From contig USIA01000064.1 in assembly GCA_900554535.1 (NCBI GenBank), positions 1-9,346 of the forward strand: a stretch of 9,346 nucleotides of DNA, given 5' to 3'. How positions within the stretch are numbered: the stretch's first letter is position 1; each line of letters starts with the position of its first letter. The notes under the pieces are model-generated. The model ran no database searches. It had not been told where the DNA came from and saw nothing but the letters and a program-made list of their open reading frames with translations. The DNA comes from an uncultured Oscillospiraceae bacterium (GTDB taxonomy: Bacteria > Bacillota > Clostridia > Oscillospirales > Acutalibacteraceae). Both the position numbers and the translations under genes were made by a program. Positions 1 to 5,577 of this stretch are shown here, one piece after another.

Positions 1-237
1 AGACCACGTCCCCCGGCCGCACGCCCGCCAGGATCACCGCCAGATGAATAGCCGCCGTGCCGGAACTGAGTGCTGCACGTCTGCGGCGCCAGCGTAGGCG
101 GCGATCTCCTGCTGGAAGGCGTCCACATGAGGCCCCAGCGACGACACCCAGTTGGTGTCAAACGCCTGGCGGATATACGCAAGTTCTTCCCCGTGCATCG
201 TGGGGGTGGACAGCGGGATCGGTTTGCTCATCATCAT
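1..237 (-). pseudogene. DegT/DnrJ/EryC1/StrS-type PLP aminotransferase, N-terminal part, frameshifted and cut by window edge
   Basis: This is the N-terminal portion of a sugar-nucleotide-type aminotransferase. The family transfers an amino group to keto-sugars using PLP, usually for cell-surface polysaccharide synthesis. The start gives MMMSKPIPLSTPTMHGEE, followed by AFDTNWVSSLGPHVDAFQQE, the usual opening of EpsN/DegT-like proteins. After GAADV (to about position 76) this frame leaves the family pattern and soon stops. The shifted frame continues with ALSSGTAAIHLA and then GVRPGDVV, the conserved block of the family. So one base is missing (modulo 3) near positions 73-75. The three ATGs at 237, 234 and 231 leave the exact start open; the upstream AGAAAGAAG is only a moderate ribosome binding site. 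The start overlaps the stop of the SerC-like mini-ORF (ATGA). The family call is secure. Whether the break is biological or a sequence error cannot be told from here. Confidence 0.8.
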
Positions 238-332
238 ACACTTCTTTCTGAGAGACTTTCGGCAGTCAGCGCAGATGCGGTCATTTCCGGCAGCACAGCC
301 GGGCCCGCAGAAAAATTGTACACCCGCTTCAT
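234..332 (-). pseudogene. serC: 32-aa ORF beginning like phosphoserine aminotransferase (SerC), truncated
   Basis: An ATG at 332 lies 10 bases after a strong AGAAAGGAG ribosome binding site. It opens a 32-residue frame whose first 16 residues, MKRVYNFSAGPAVLPE, are the textbook N-terminus of SerC. That enzyme is the PLP transaminase of serine biosynthesis and is normally about 360 residues. From residue 17 on (MTASALTAESLSERSV) the similarity ends, and a TGA at 236-234 overlaps the ATG of the following aminotransferase as ATGA. The B3/4-domain gene stops 29 bases upstream. Nothing catalytic remains: the PLP lysine and the substrate-binding regions are absent. It may be a serC remnant fused to another locus by deletion, an assembly join, or a translated leader coupled to the next gene. 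The SerC match is direct reading; its meaning is inference. Confidence 0.6.
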
Positions 333-361
333 CGTTCAAAAACTCCTTTCTCATCCCGGCC

Positions 362-1042
362 TCACGGCAGGAGGGAGGGGGCGATCCGCGCCCCGTGCCC
401 GCCGCAGTACCGCGTGGTCGTCGCGATGATCTCCTCCATGACGCTTTCCAGGTAAACGTCCCCGGTGGCGTCGTTCCCCTCGATGATGTACAGGACGTTT
501 TTCACGCCTTCCGTGATTTTGGTTTTGTTCACCTGCCGGATCTCAAGCCTGCAAAGGACTTCGTTGGAATCATCGCAGTAGCAGTATTCGTGGGGATTTA
601 TGGCAGCGGGATGGTCCTGCCCGATAGGGACATAGGTCTCGCTCCCGTCCGAAAAACGCACAGTGAGGTTCCCGTCGATTTTGTCCCGGTCATGTGCGGC
701 GACGCACAGCCTGCTCTCCATAGAAATGATATTGTAGATGTCCACTGCAAGGTTGATGAAGGGCATGTCATGGTGTTTCAGCAGCGACTTGATGAGATTT
801 TCGCTGGACGGAATATTCTTTCGCCGCTTGACACCGGCCCGATCATGCAGGATGTGATACCCTTCCAGAATGGGGTCCTCGTGTACGGCCAGGCCGGCGT
901 ATCGTTCCAACAGCCGCGCCAGCCGGGCGTTTCGTTCCTTCTCCCATGCCGGAGGCAGCCCACTGTTTGTGATGCCCTCCACACAACCAAAAACTGTTTT
1001 CACACCGATTGCAGAGACCGCCGGTTCAATCTGGCATTTCAT
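362..1042 (-). CDS. B3/4 domain protein (stand-alone PheRS-beta editing-like domain)
   Basis: This is a 226-residue protein of the B3/B4 family, related to the editing domain of the phenylalanyl-tRNA synthetase beta chain (COG3382-like). The synthetase domain removes mis-attached tyrosine from tRNA-Phe. The free-standing members have no firmly assigned role, so trans-editing is inference. Typical landmarks in order are EDPILEGYHILHDRAG (residues 55-70), PSSENLIKSLL (78-88), INLAVDIYNIIS (96-107), AHDRDKI (116-122), and CRLEIRQVNKTKIT (164-177) leading into LYIIEG near 184-189. No tRNA synthetase catalytic domain is attached. The ATG at 1042 is preceded by GGGAG seven bases upstream. The LysE exporter ends only 18 bases before it, so the two are very likely one transcript. 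The C-terminal tail after residue 210 (RYCGGHG) is Cys/Gly-rich. The protein looks complete and is expected to be cytosolic. Confidence 0.85.
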   Translation of the reverse strand: MKCQIEPAVSAIGVKTVFGCVEGITNSGLPPAWEKERNARLARLLERYAGLAVHEDPILEGYHILHDRAGVKRRKNIPSSENLIKSLLKHHDMPFINLAVDIYNIISMESRLCVAAHDRDKIDGNLTVRFSDGSETYVPIGQDHPAAINPHEYCYCDDSNEVLCRLEIRQVNKTKITEGVKNVLYIIEGNDATGDVYLESVMEEIIATTTRYCGGHGARIAPSLLP

Positions 1043-1060
1043 GCTTTCACTCCCTCTATC

Positions 1061-1648
1061 TTAGGAAAGCAGGATGCTGACCACACACTCCAGCAGGGTC
1101 AGCGCCAAAATAATGTTGATGGCTCGGAAATATTTCCGGTACCAGGTCTGGATCAGCAATCCCATACCAACCCATGTCATGGTGGCGATGGAACCGATGG
1201 TGGCGATGATCAGTTCAAAGCCGCAGAGCACCCAGAACGCGGTGCTGTAATCGGTGACATAGCTCGTCAGTGCCGTGACCCCGAAAAGATAAATCTTTAC
1301 ATTGACGAATTGGAGCAGAAAGCCTTTCGCAAACGAGGCGGAGGCCTCCGTGTCTTCCGTCGGCGGTTTGCTGACGGCGATGTGAATGGCCAGGAACAGG
1401 ATATAGGCCGCGCCTATGTATTTCATGATGCCCAGAACGCCGGGCAGAAGACTGCTCAGCCCGAACACAAAGACAGCGCATAGAATTTGGACGACATAAT
1501 ATCCTGCGAAGATTCCCAGGAACAAAGGCCGTCCCTTTTTGTATCCGTAATTTGTCACCGTATTCAGCGCCAGGATGTTGCCCGGCCCCGGCGTGAATGC
1601 GTTGATCAGGGAAAAAATAAAAAAATTACCTATCACATAGGCAGGCAT
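1061..1648 (-). CDS. LysE/RhtB family amino-acid exporter
   Basis: This is a 195-residue integral membrane protein of the LysE/RhtB superfamily, which exports amino acids such as lysine, threonine, homoserine or leucine across the cytoplasmic membrane. The diagnostic TPGPGN motif lies in the first helix (residues 19-24), followed by NTVTNYGYKKGR and about six hydrophobic helices. The second conserved block is GFLLQFVNVKIYLFG (residues 109-123), where the family usually has an N-P pair and this protein has N-V. Length is normal for the family. I chose the ATG at 1648 because GGAGG sits seven bases upstream and the family begins right at this point; the in-frame upstream extension is not protein-like. 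It is followed after 18 bases by the B3/4 gene. The 168-bp upstream gap is full of palindromes that may be a control region. Substrate cannot be read from sequence. Confidence 0.93.
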   Translation of the reverse strand: MPAYVIGNFFIFSLINAFTPGPGNILALNTVTNYGYKKGRPLFLGIFAGYYVVQILCAVFVFGLSSLLPGVLGIMKYIGAAYILFLAIHIAVSKPPTEDTEASASFAKGFLLQFVNVKIYLFGVTALTSYVTDYSTAFWVLCGFELIIATIGSIATMTWVGMGLLIQTWYRKYFRAINIILALTLLECVVSILLS

Positions 1649-1701
1649 TCTGCCACCTCCTTTCAGATAAGCATACCATAGGAAGGAGCGTGATAGGTAA
1701 T
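1625..1701 (-). repeat. 12-bp inverted repeat bracketing the LysE ribosome binding site and start codon
   Basis: GTGATAGGTAAT occurs on the plus strand at 1690-1701 and again on the minus strand at 1636-1625, a perfect 12-bp inverted repeat with 53 bases between the arms. The left arm is codons 5-8 of the LysE gene. The intervening segment holds the GGAGG and the ATG. If transcription starts upstream of 1701, the mRNA could pair the arms and enclose the translation start. The right arm may equally be an operator half of the upstream palindromic region. Confidence 0.4.
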
Positions 1702-1740
1702 ATCGATATTCTATGCTATAACATAGGACAAGCCTATGAC
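1661..1740 (-). promoter_or_regulatory. Palindrome-rich region upstream of the LysE gene, candidate operator
   Basis: Read on the minus strand, three dyads follow each other. CATAGG-N5-CCTATG lies at 1738-1722. The near-perfect 16-mer CTATGTTATAGCATAG at 1726-1711 has one mismatched pair. AATATCGATATT at 1710-1699 is a perfect palindrome. Further CCTATC/CCTATG half sites lie at 1697-1692 and 1682-1677. A TTGTCC at 1731-1726 could be a -35 element with a poor -10 (TATCGA) 17 bases on. The arrangement resembles multiple binding sites for a dimeric repressor or activator, but no cognate regulator gene adjoins it. Dyads are seen directly; the operator role is inference. Confidence 0.45.
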
Positions 1741-1744
1741 CCGT

Positions 1745-1765
1745 CCGCCGGGCACTTCCCGGCGG
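1745..1765. other. GC-rich perfect hairpin in the GNAT-LysE gap
   Basis: CCGCCGGG and CCCGGCGG form a perfect 8-bp stem around a 5-base loop. It lies about 50 bases after the GNAT stop and about 100 bases before the LysE start. Neither side has a run of T, so it is not a standard intrinsic terminator. It could slow polymerase or separate the GNAT transcript from the LysE operon. A second small dyad, GGCTTTCAAAGCC, follows at about 1772-1784. Confidence 0.4.
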
Positions 1766-1816
1766 GAGCGAGGCTTTCAAAGCCCCGTTTGGTCAGATGC
1801 AGCGGCAAGCAGAAAT

Positions 1817-2341
1817 TTATAGCAGGACCTCATAGAGAAAAAATAACCGGGGCATCCCGATATCCGGGTACGTGATCCCAGCAGAACCCATAAATCGAAA
1901 GCCAAGGGACTGATACATGTTCTGCGGAATGTCATTGCCCTCAATGCAGTCCAGGCGAACGGCCTTCTGCCCCCTCTCTTTTGCGGTCTGAATGGCATGC
2001 CGGACCAGCTGTTTGGAATATCCGCGCCCGGAATATTCGGGAAGGACGCGCAGCGCATGCAGGATCATCACATCTTCCGGCTTTGCGTTTATCTGCCACC
2101 GAACAGAATGGTACGCAGGATCGCAGTGGGGGTCGATGATGTAAGCGGCCACGATCCTGCCGTCTTCTATCCCCACAAACTGCCCTTTCTTCTCGATGGA
2201 TTCCCGTATCATTGCTTCAGACGGGAAGCCGCCTTTATCTCCCTCCGGCAGGAAATCCTGCTCTCTCAGTATGGCGCACATCCTGTTATAGAAAGACAGC
2301 AGTTCTGAAAAATCTTCTTTATAGGCGCTGCAAATGTCCAT
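1817..2341 (-). CDS. GNAT family N-acetyltransferase
   Basis: This is a 174-residue GCN5-related acetyltransferase, which moves an acetyl group from acetyl-CoA to an amine of a small molecule or protein. The acetyl-CoA binding motif A is HALRVLPEYSGRGYSKQLV (residues 95-113), with the S-G-R-G-Y pyrophosphate loop. It is followed by the helix QTAKERGQKAVRLD and the C-terminal motif NMYQSLGFRF (141-150). The N-terminal part (DICSAYKEDFSELLSFYNRM) is the usual alpha1-alpha2 region. Two ATGs compete. The one at 2347 directly abuts the GGGGG run with no spacing, while the one at 2341 has GAAGGGGG six bases upstream, so I prefer 2341. The gene follows the MATE transporter by about 170 bp and precedes the LysE gene by 168 bp. 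The substrate is unknown and the neighbours do not fix it. Confidence 0.9.
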   Translation of the reverse strand: MDICSAYKEDFSELLSFYNRMCAILREQDFLPEGDKGGFPSEAMIRESIEKKGQFVGIEDGRIVAAYIIDPHCDPAYHSVRWQINAKPEDVMILHALRVLPEYSGRGYSKQLVRHAIQTAKERGQKAVRLDCIEGNDIPQNMYQSLGFRFMGSAGITYPDIGMPRLFFLYEVLL

Positions 2342-2371
2342 GTGCATCCCCCTTCATTCATCCCGAATCAG

Positions 2372-2400
2372 AAAAAGCAAAAGCTCCGGTAATTCCCGGA
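2372..2400 (-). terminator. Possible weak intrinsic terminator after the MATE gene
   Basis: On the minus strand TCCGG-GAATTA-CCGGA (2400-2385) forms a 5-bp stem with a 6-base loop. It is followed by GCTTTTGCTTTTT, an interrupted T tract. It lies about 115 bases after the MATE stop and just ahead of the GNAT ribosome binding site. The short stem makes it weak. Confidence 0.3.
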
Positions 2401-2513
2401 TCTCACAGTCGGGGATCGCGCTAGATGGGTTTGGTTTCTCGGTTCGGTTCAGCCAACAGGTTTCCAGCCCGCTGCTCGCCCCGCCGGCGTAATCAGCTTG
2501 CTTCTCATTTGCC

Positions 2514-3857
2514 CTATGCGATGGTTTTTGATTTCCATTTGCCTGTTTTATAATGGGCAAACGAGATGCAGAAATTTGCCGTCCACCCCAAGGGAACAGC
2601 GATCCATACCATTGCAACGCCCCAGATCGGAGCGCCGAACCAAGACAGGGCAACCCGGATGGCAAGGTTGACAAGATTGGCGACCGTAAATACTTTTACA
2701 TCACCTGCGCCGCGGAGAATTCCGTCCGCCGCCATCTTAAAGCCAACCATACAAAAGAAAAATCCGATAAATTTTAGGTAGGCTTCCCCTGTTTCAATCG
2801 TCTGCGCCGCAGGTGCTTCATCCAGAAACATGGCGATGATCGGCTTGTGATAACATTCCAGTATAACACAGAGTACCACAGCTATAAGGATAACGAGAAG
2901 ATTTGCTGTTTTGTATCCCTGTGAAATTCGCTCTTTTTTGTTGGCGCCTATATTCTGTGCTGTATAAGAGGACAGTGCATTCCCAATGGAGGACATTGGT
3001 ACGATGCAGAGGGTTTCGATCCGCATAGCCGCCGAAAAGCCGGCAAGAATCTGCGTACCAAAACCATTCACCACGGACTGGACAAGCATTTGGCCAATGG
3101 AGACCGTGGACTGCTGTAAAATAGAGGGAACAGCAACCCTGGACATAGAGCCAAATTCCTTTAAACTGAATATTTTGCCAGCCCGCTCGACAAACAGGCG
3201 CATATGCTTTAAAAAGACAAAAAGAGACAAGACTGCGGAGATACCCTGCGCAATAAAAGTAGCGTATGCGGCGCCTGCAACGCCCAACCGGAGAACTGCG
3301 ACCATATACCAGTCCAGAATCACATTCAGCAGAGAAGAAAAAATCAGAAAATACAGCGGTATCCTTGATTTTCCGAGCGCATTGAACAAGGAGGACAGAA
3401 TGTTGTACATGAACAGAAAAGGCAGGCCATAGAAATAAATATTGAGATACAGGACGGCGCTGTCCAACACATCAGACGGGGTATCCAGCGCAATCATAAT
3501 CTCCCTGCTGAACAGCAATCCGAACCCGGCCAGCAAAATGCTGATCCCGAGAAAGGAAAGTATGGCCGTCCAAACCGCCTGCTTCATTTGGCTGTATCTC
3601 TTTGCGCCAAAGTGCTGGCTGATAATTACGGATGCGCCAATCCCTCCGCCGATGGCAATCGAGATAAAAATTGTCGTAAGCGCATACGAGGCGCCTACGG
3701 CTGCGAGCGCGGTTTCTCCATTATAATGGCCAACAATGGCAGAATCTACAATCGTATACGCCTGTTGAAACAAATTCCCTACGATCATGGGAACCGATAA
3801 CTTTAGAATGGCCCATAGCGGTCTTTCCGTTATCAGATAATCAATCCCTGTCTTCAT
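2514..3857 (-). CDS. MATE family multidrug/metabolite efflux transporter (ArsR-linked)
   Basis: This is a 447-residue MATE (multidrug and toxic compound extrusion) antiporter, usual length about 450, predicted to have 12 transmembrane helices. MATE proteins expel cationic drugs, dyes or metabolites in exchange for Na+ or H+. The N-terminal half opens with MKTGIDYLITERPLWAILK and the family pattern PMIVGNLFQQAYTIVDSAIVG. A helix-4/5 block SLLNVILDWYMV follows, and the second half repeats the fold from VAVPSILQQSTVSIGQML. The late GILRGAGDVKVFTVANLVN is also typical. The ATG at 3857 fits the family start, with GGGGGAAGG about nine bases upstream. It overlaps the ArsR-family gene upstream by 17 bases, so the two are translationally coupled and presumably share repression by that regulator. 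No frame breaks were seen. Substrate is unknown, but the Cys-rich regulator hints at a thiol-reactive or metal-like inducer (inference). Confidence 0.93.
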   Translation of the reverse strand: MKTGIDYLITERPLWAILKLSVPMIVGNLFQQAYTIVDSAIVGHYNGETALAAVGASYALTTIFISIAIGGGIGASVIISQHFGAKRYSQMKQAVWTAILSFLGISILLAGFGLLFSREIMIALDTPSDVLDSAVLYLNIYFYGLPFLFMYNILSSLFNALGKSRIPLYFLIFSSLLNVILDWYMVAVLRLGVAGAAYATFIAQGISAVLSLFVFLKHMRLFVERAGKIFSLKEFGSMSRVAVPSILQQSTVSIGQMLVQSVVNGFGTQILAGFSAAMRIETLCIVPMSSIGNALSSYTAQNIGANKKERISQGYKTANLLVILIAVVLCVILECYHKPIIAMFLDEAPAAQTIETGEAYLKFIGFFFCMVGFKMAADGILRGAGDVKVFTVANLVNLAIRVALSWFGAPIWGVAMVWIAVPLGWTANFCISFAHYKTGKWKSKTIA

Positions 3858-4200
3858 GATTTTTTGCCTTCCCCCTGCGGTTACAGACTGCGGAAAATTC
3901 ACAGTCGCAGTTTCCCGGATTTTTTCCTTTTTCATCCGCTGCGGATACAAGTTCATTCACGGATTCGACAGCATTTCGTAAAAGTTCTAAGTTTACTGTA
4001 TAGTGCATCTGGTAATCCAACCGTTGACCGGTAACAAGACCGCAGTTTTTTAAAATCTGCATCTGCTGGGACACCGCCGGCTCACTAATACCCAATTTTT
4101 TCGAGAGCGCTTTCACGCAATAATGGCGTTCCAGCAGAAGTTTCAGAATCTGATATCGCGTCGGCGTCGTAATGATATGTAATCGTTCGGTATCCGTCAT
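3841..4200 (-). CDS. ArsR/SmtB-family winged-helix repressor with Cys-bearing tail
   Basis: This is a 119-residue winged-helix DNA-binding protein. It opens MTDTERLHIITTPTRYQILK, followed by the recognition segment VKALSKKLGISEPAVSQQMQ (29-48) and the wing LVTGQRLDYQMHYTVN. This is the ArsR/SmtB arrangement; such proteins are dimeric repressors released by metals, oxidants or small ligands. Cys residues sit at 28, 53, 98, 100 and 106. The last three form CDCEFSAVC in a tail that could bind a metal or sense thiol-reactive compounds, but no standard ArsR metal-site motif is complete, so this is inference. The start at 4200 has GGAGG seven bases upstream. It is the first gene after a consensus promoter that carries two operator-like dyads and overlaps the MATE gene by 17 bases. 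Autoregulated control of efflux is the likely role. Confidence 0.92.
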   Translation of the reverse strand: MTDTERLHIITTPTRYQILKLLLERHYCVKALSKKLGISEPAVSQQMQILKNCGLVTGQRLDYQMHYTVNLELLRNAVESVNELVSAADEKGKNPGNCDCEFSAVCNRRGKAKNHEDRD

Positions 4201-4215
4201 TTTATGACCTCCGTG

Positions 4216-4249
4216 ATTAAGAAGATACTTAATTAAGAATTTTCTTAAT
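4216..4249. promoter_or_regulatory. Tandem overlapping ATTAAG-N6-CTTAAT operators
   Basis: Two 18-bp dyads with the same outer halves, ATTAAG-N6-CTTAAT, lie at 4216-4233 and 4232-4249, overlapping by 2 bp (16-bp period). The second extends to a perfect 8+8 dyad (ATTAAGAA / TTCTTAAT on the minus strand). They begin inside the -10 box and cover the expected transcription start of the ArsR-MATE operon, where a bound dimer would block polymerase. ArsR-family operators are often imperfect AT-rich 12-2-12-type dyads, so size and position fit. Binding by the adjacent repressor is inference. Confidence 0.75.
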
Positions 4250-4275
4250 TATAGCAACTGCACTAGAATTGTCAA
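4248..4275 (-). promoter_or_regulatory. Consensus sigma-A promoter of the ArsR-MATE operon
   Basis: On the minus strand TTGACA (4275-4270) and TATAAT (4253-4248) are both perfect matches, separated by 16 bases. The start codon of the ArsR gene is about 48 bases downstream of the -10. A promoter this strong with operator dyads at the start site is characteristic of a tightly repressed gene. Confidence 0.85.
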
Positions 4276-4566
4276 GCGTGAATCACGGTAGCCTACATTT
4301 ATTTCCCATTTTCTGGGTTCATCGCTTGGTATTGTGACAAAGCATCGGGAACGGACGCGATGGAAACGGTCAAGATAGAAACCGCACTTACGTTCCCGTG
4401 GCGTACCCGGCATCCACAATACCGCTTTTAAAACAATCCTTGAACGCGAAAAAGCTCTCCATAAGTAAAGCCCATCTCCAAGCCTGTTTTGGAGATGGAC
4501 TTTCTCAGAACATTTTAACGGCGAATCGCTCGAGCAAGGACAAAAACAGATGGCGCAAAATACGGG
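4276..4566. other. Gene-free stretch between the LysR gene and the ArsR promoter
   Basis: I see no credible gene on either strand. A short plus-strand frame at 4398-4634 runs into the LysR gene antisense and matches nothing I know. The stretch holds one clear hairpin (4472-4498) and otherwise unremarkable sequence. Confidence 0.5.
4472..4498 (-). terminator. 10-bp stem-loop, possible terminator of the LysR transcript
   Basis: CCATCTCCAA pairs perfectly with TTGGAGATGG across a 7-base loop, about 70 bases beyond the LysR stop. On the minus strand it is followed by GCTTTACTT, a poor T tract, with a later CTTTTT. The stem is long and perfect, but the tail is weak, so termination is plausible rather than certain. 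It could also be a copy of a dispersed intergenic repeat. Confidence 0.45.
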
Positions 4567-5463
4567 CTACTGAAATTTTTTCAATGCCTCCACATAGATC
4601 CTGCCCAAGTCGGACAGTTCCTTGTCCCGGTTGATGATATAGCCGATCCGTATGGTCTCCTGCTCTTCCAGGGGGAGGGAGACAATGTCGTCTCCCTGCA
4701 AATATTTCGGGAAAATGCCGCTGGAGATCGTGTATCCGTCGACCCCGATCATCAGGTTCACGATGGCCGCCCGGTCGCTGACTTTGATGTTCTTTTCCGC
4801 AGGCACGGTGCTGAACAATTCTTCCGAAAAATAGGCGGACTCATAATTCCCCTGCACAAAGCTCAGGCGGGGATAGGGCTTCAGGTCCTCCAGCTTCAGC
4901 GACGGACGGTGCGCAAGGGGATGGTTCTTGCGCAGGAATACATGCGGGGAAGCGCAGAGCAGTTCAAAAAACTGCAGGTCATACTCTTCCAGGAGTTTGG
5001 TCAGAACGCTCTCGTTCTCCTGGCTTAGGTAGAGGATGCCAATATCGCTGAACCGATTGCGCACGTCCTCGATGATCTGGTGGGTCTGTGTTTCATTGAG
5101 GATAAATTCAAACCGCTCCTGTCCAAACTTCTGAATCAGTTCCACGAAAGCATTCGTGGTAAAGGTATAATGCTGGGTGGAAATACAAAATCGCTGTCTG
5201 GGCGGTTCGTTGTTGATGTATTTCGCTTCCAGCAGCTCCATCTGTTGAACTACCTGTCTCGCATAACCCAAAAATTCCATTCCTTCTTTGGTGAGGGCCA
5301 CACCGGCCCGGCAGCGGGTGAAAATGGTCACGCCTGTTTCTTTCTCTACCTGTCGCACCGCATCGGACAGACTGGGCTGGGAGATGAACAGAAGTTTGGA
5401 AGCCTCCGTGATGGAACCCTTTTCCGCCACGGCGATCATATATCTTAATTGTTGTATCGTCAT
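4567..5463 (-). CDS. LysR family transcriptional regulator
   Basis: This is a 298-residue LysR-type regulator. The N-terminal helix-turn-helix is the typical MTIQQLRYMIAVAEKGSITE followed by ASKLLFISQPSLSDAVRQVE. A linker helix follows, then an inducer-binding domain from about residue 90 to the end (RFCISTQHYTFTTNAFVELI onward). These proteins act as tetramers and usually activate a neighbouring gene when a small ligand binds. I chose the ATG at 5463 because it is where the family begins and an AAAGGAA lies nine bases upstream; the in-frame extension to 5511 is less likely. It sits 114 bp downstream of the nitrilase gene on the same strand, not divergent from it. It may control the nitrilase-ACT genes, but the usual divergent layout is absent. 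The ligand is unknown. Confidence 0.92.
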   Translation of the reverse strand: MTIQQLRYMIAVAEKGSITEASKLLFISQPSLSDAVRQVEKETGVTIFTRCRAGVALTKEGMEFLGYARQVVQQMELLEAKYINNEPPRQRFCISTQHYTFTTNAFVELIQKFGQERFEFILNETQTHQIIEDVRNRFSDIGILYLSQENESVLTKLLEEYDLQFFELLCASPHVFLRKNHPLAHRPSLKLEDLKPYPRLSFVQGNYESAYFSEELFSTVPAEKNIKVSDRAAIVNLMIGVDGYTISSGIFPKYLQGDDIVSLPLEEQETIRIGYIINRDKELSDLGRIYVEALKKFQ

Positions 5464-5577
5464 ATCTCGTTTCCTTTCACAAAATACTTGGGAAAACATA
5501 GTCAAAGCCATGCGCAGGCGAACAGTATCCCATAGTTACCCGTTGTATTAAATAGAATTCAATTCGTAAACCCGGCG
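5464..5577 (-). promoter_or_regulatory. LysR upstream gap with weak promoter-like sequence
   Basis: The 114-bp gap after the nitrilase stop contains TTTACG (about 5568-5563) and TACAAC 17 bases on, each matching four of six sigma-A consensus positions. An AT-rich GAATTGAATTC-like patch lies within the spacer. The LysR gene may therefore have its own promoter, or may be read through from the nitrilase gene; no terminator-like hairpin was found between them. Confidence 0.25.

Noticed and set aside
238..354. Upstream extension of the DegT-type aminotransferase giving a Cys-rich N-terminus (FFCGPGCAAGNDRICADC)
   Set aside because: The same DNA in another frame reads the SerC start with a proper ribosome binding site, so the Cys-rich segment is an out-of-frame reading and not a zinc-binding peptide.
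152..1483. Long plus-strand open frame of 443 codons
   Set aside because: It runs antisense to the LysE and B3/4 genes, which have clear families and ribosome binding sites. Its translation matches no family and is a by-product of GC-biased codon positions.
4216..4249. Short repeats as a CRISPR-like array
   Set aside because: There are only two units, overlapping, palindromic and located at a promoter. They are operator dyads, with no spacers.
4398..4634. Plus-strand 78-codon frame in the LysR-ArsR gap
   Set aside because: It has no recognisable family, and its 3' part runs antisense into the LysR coding sequence.
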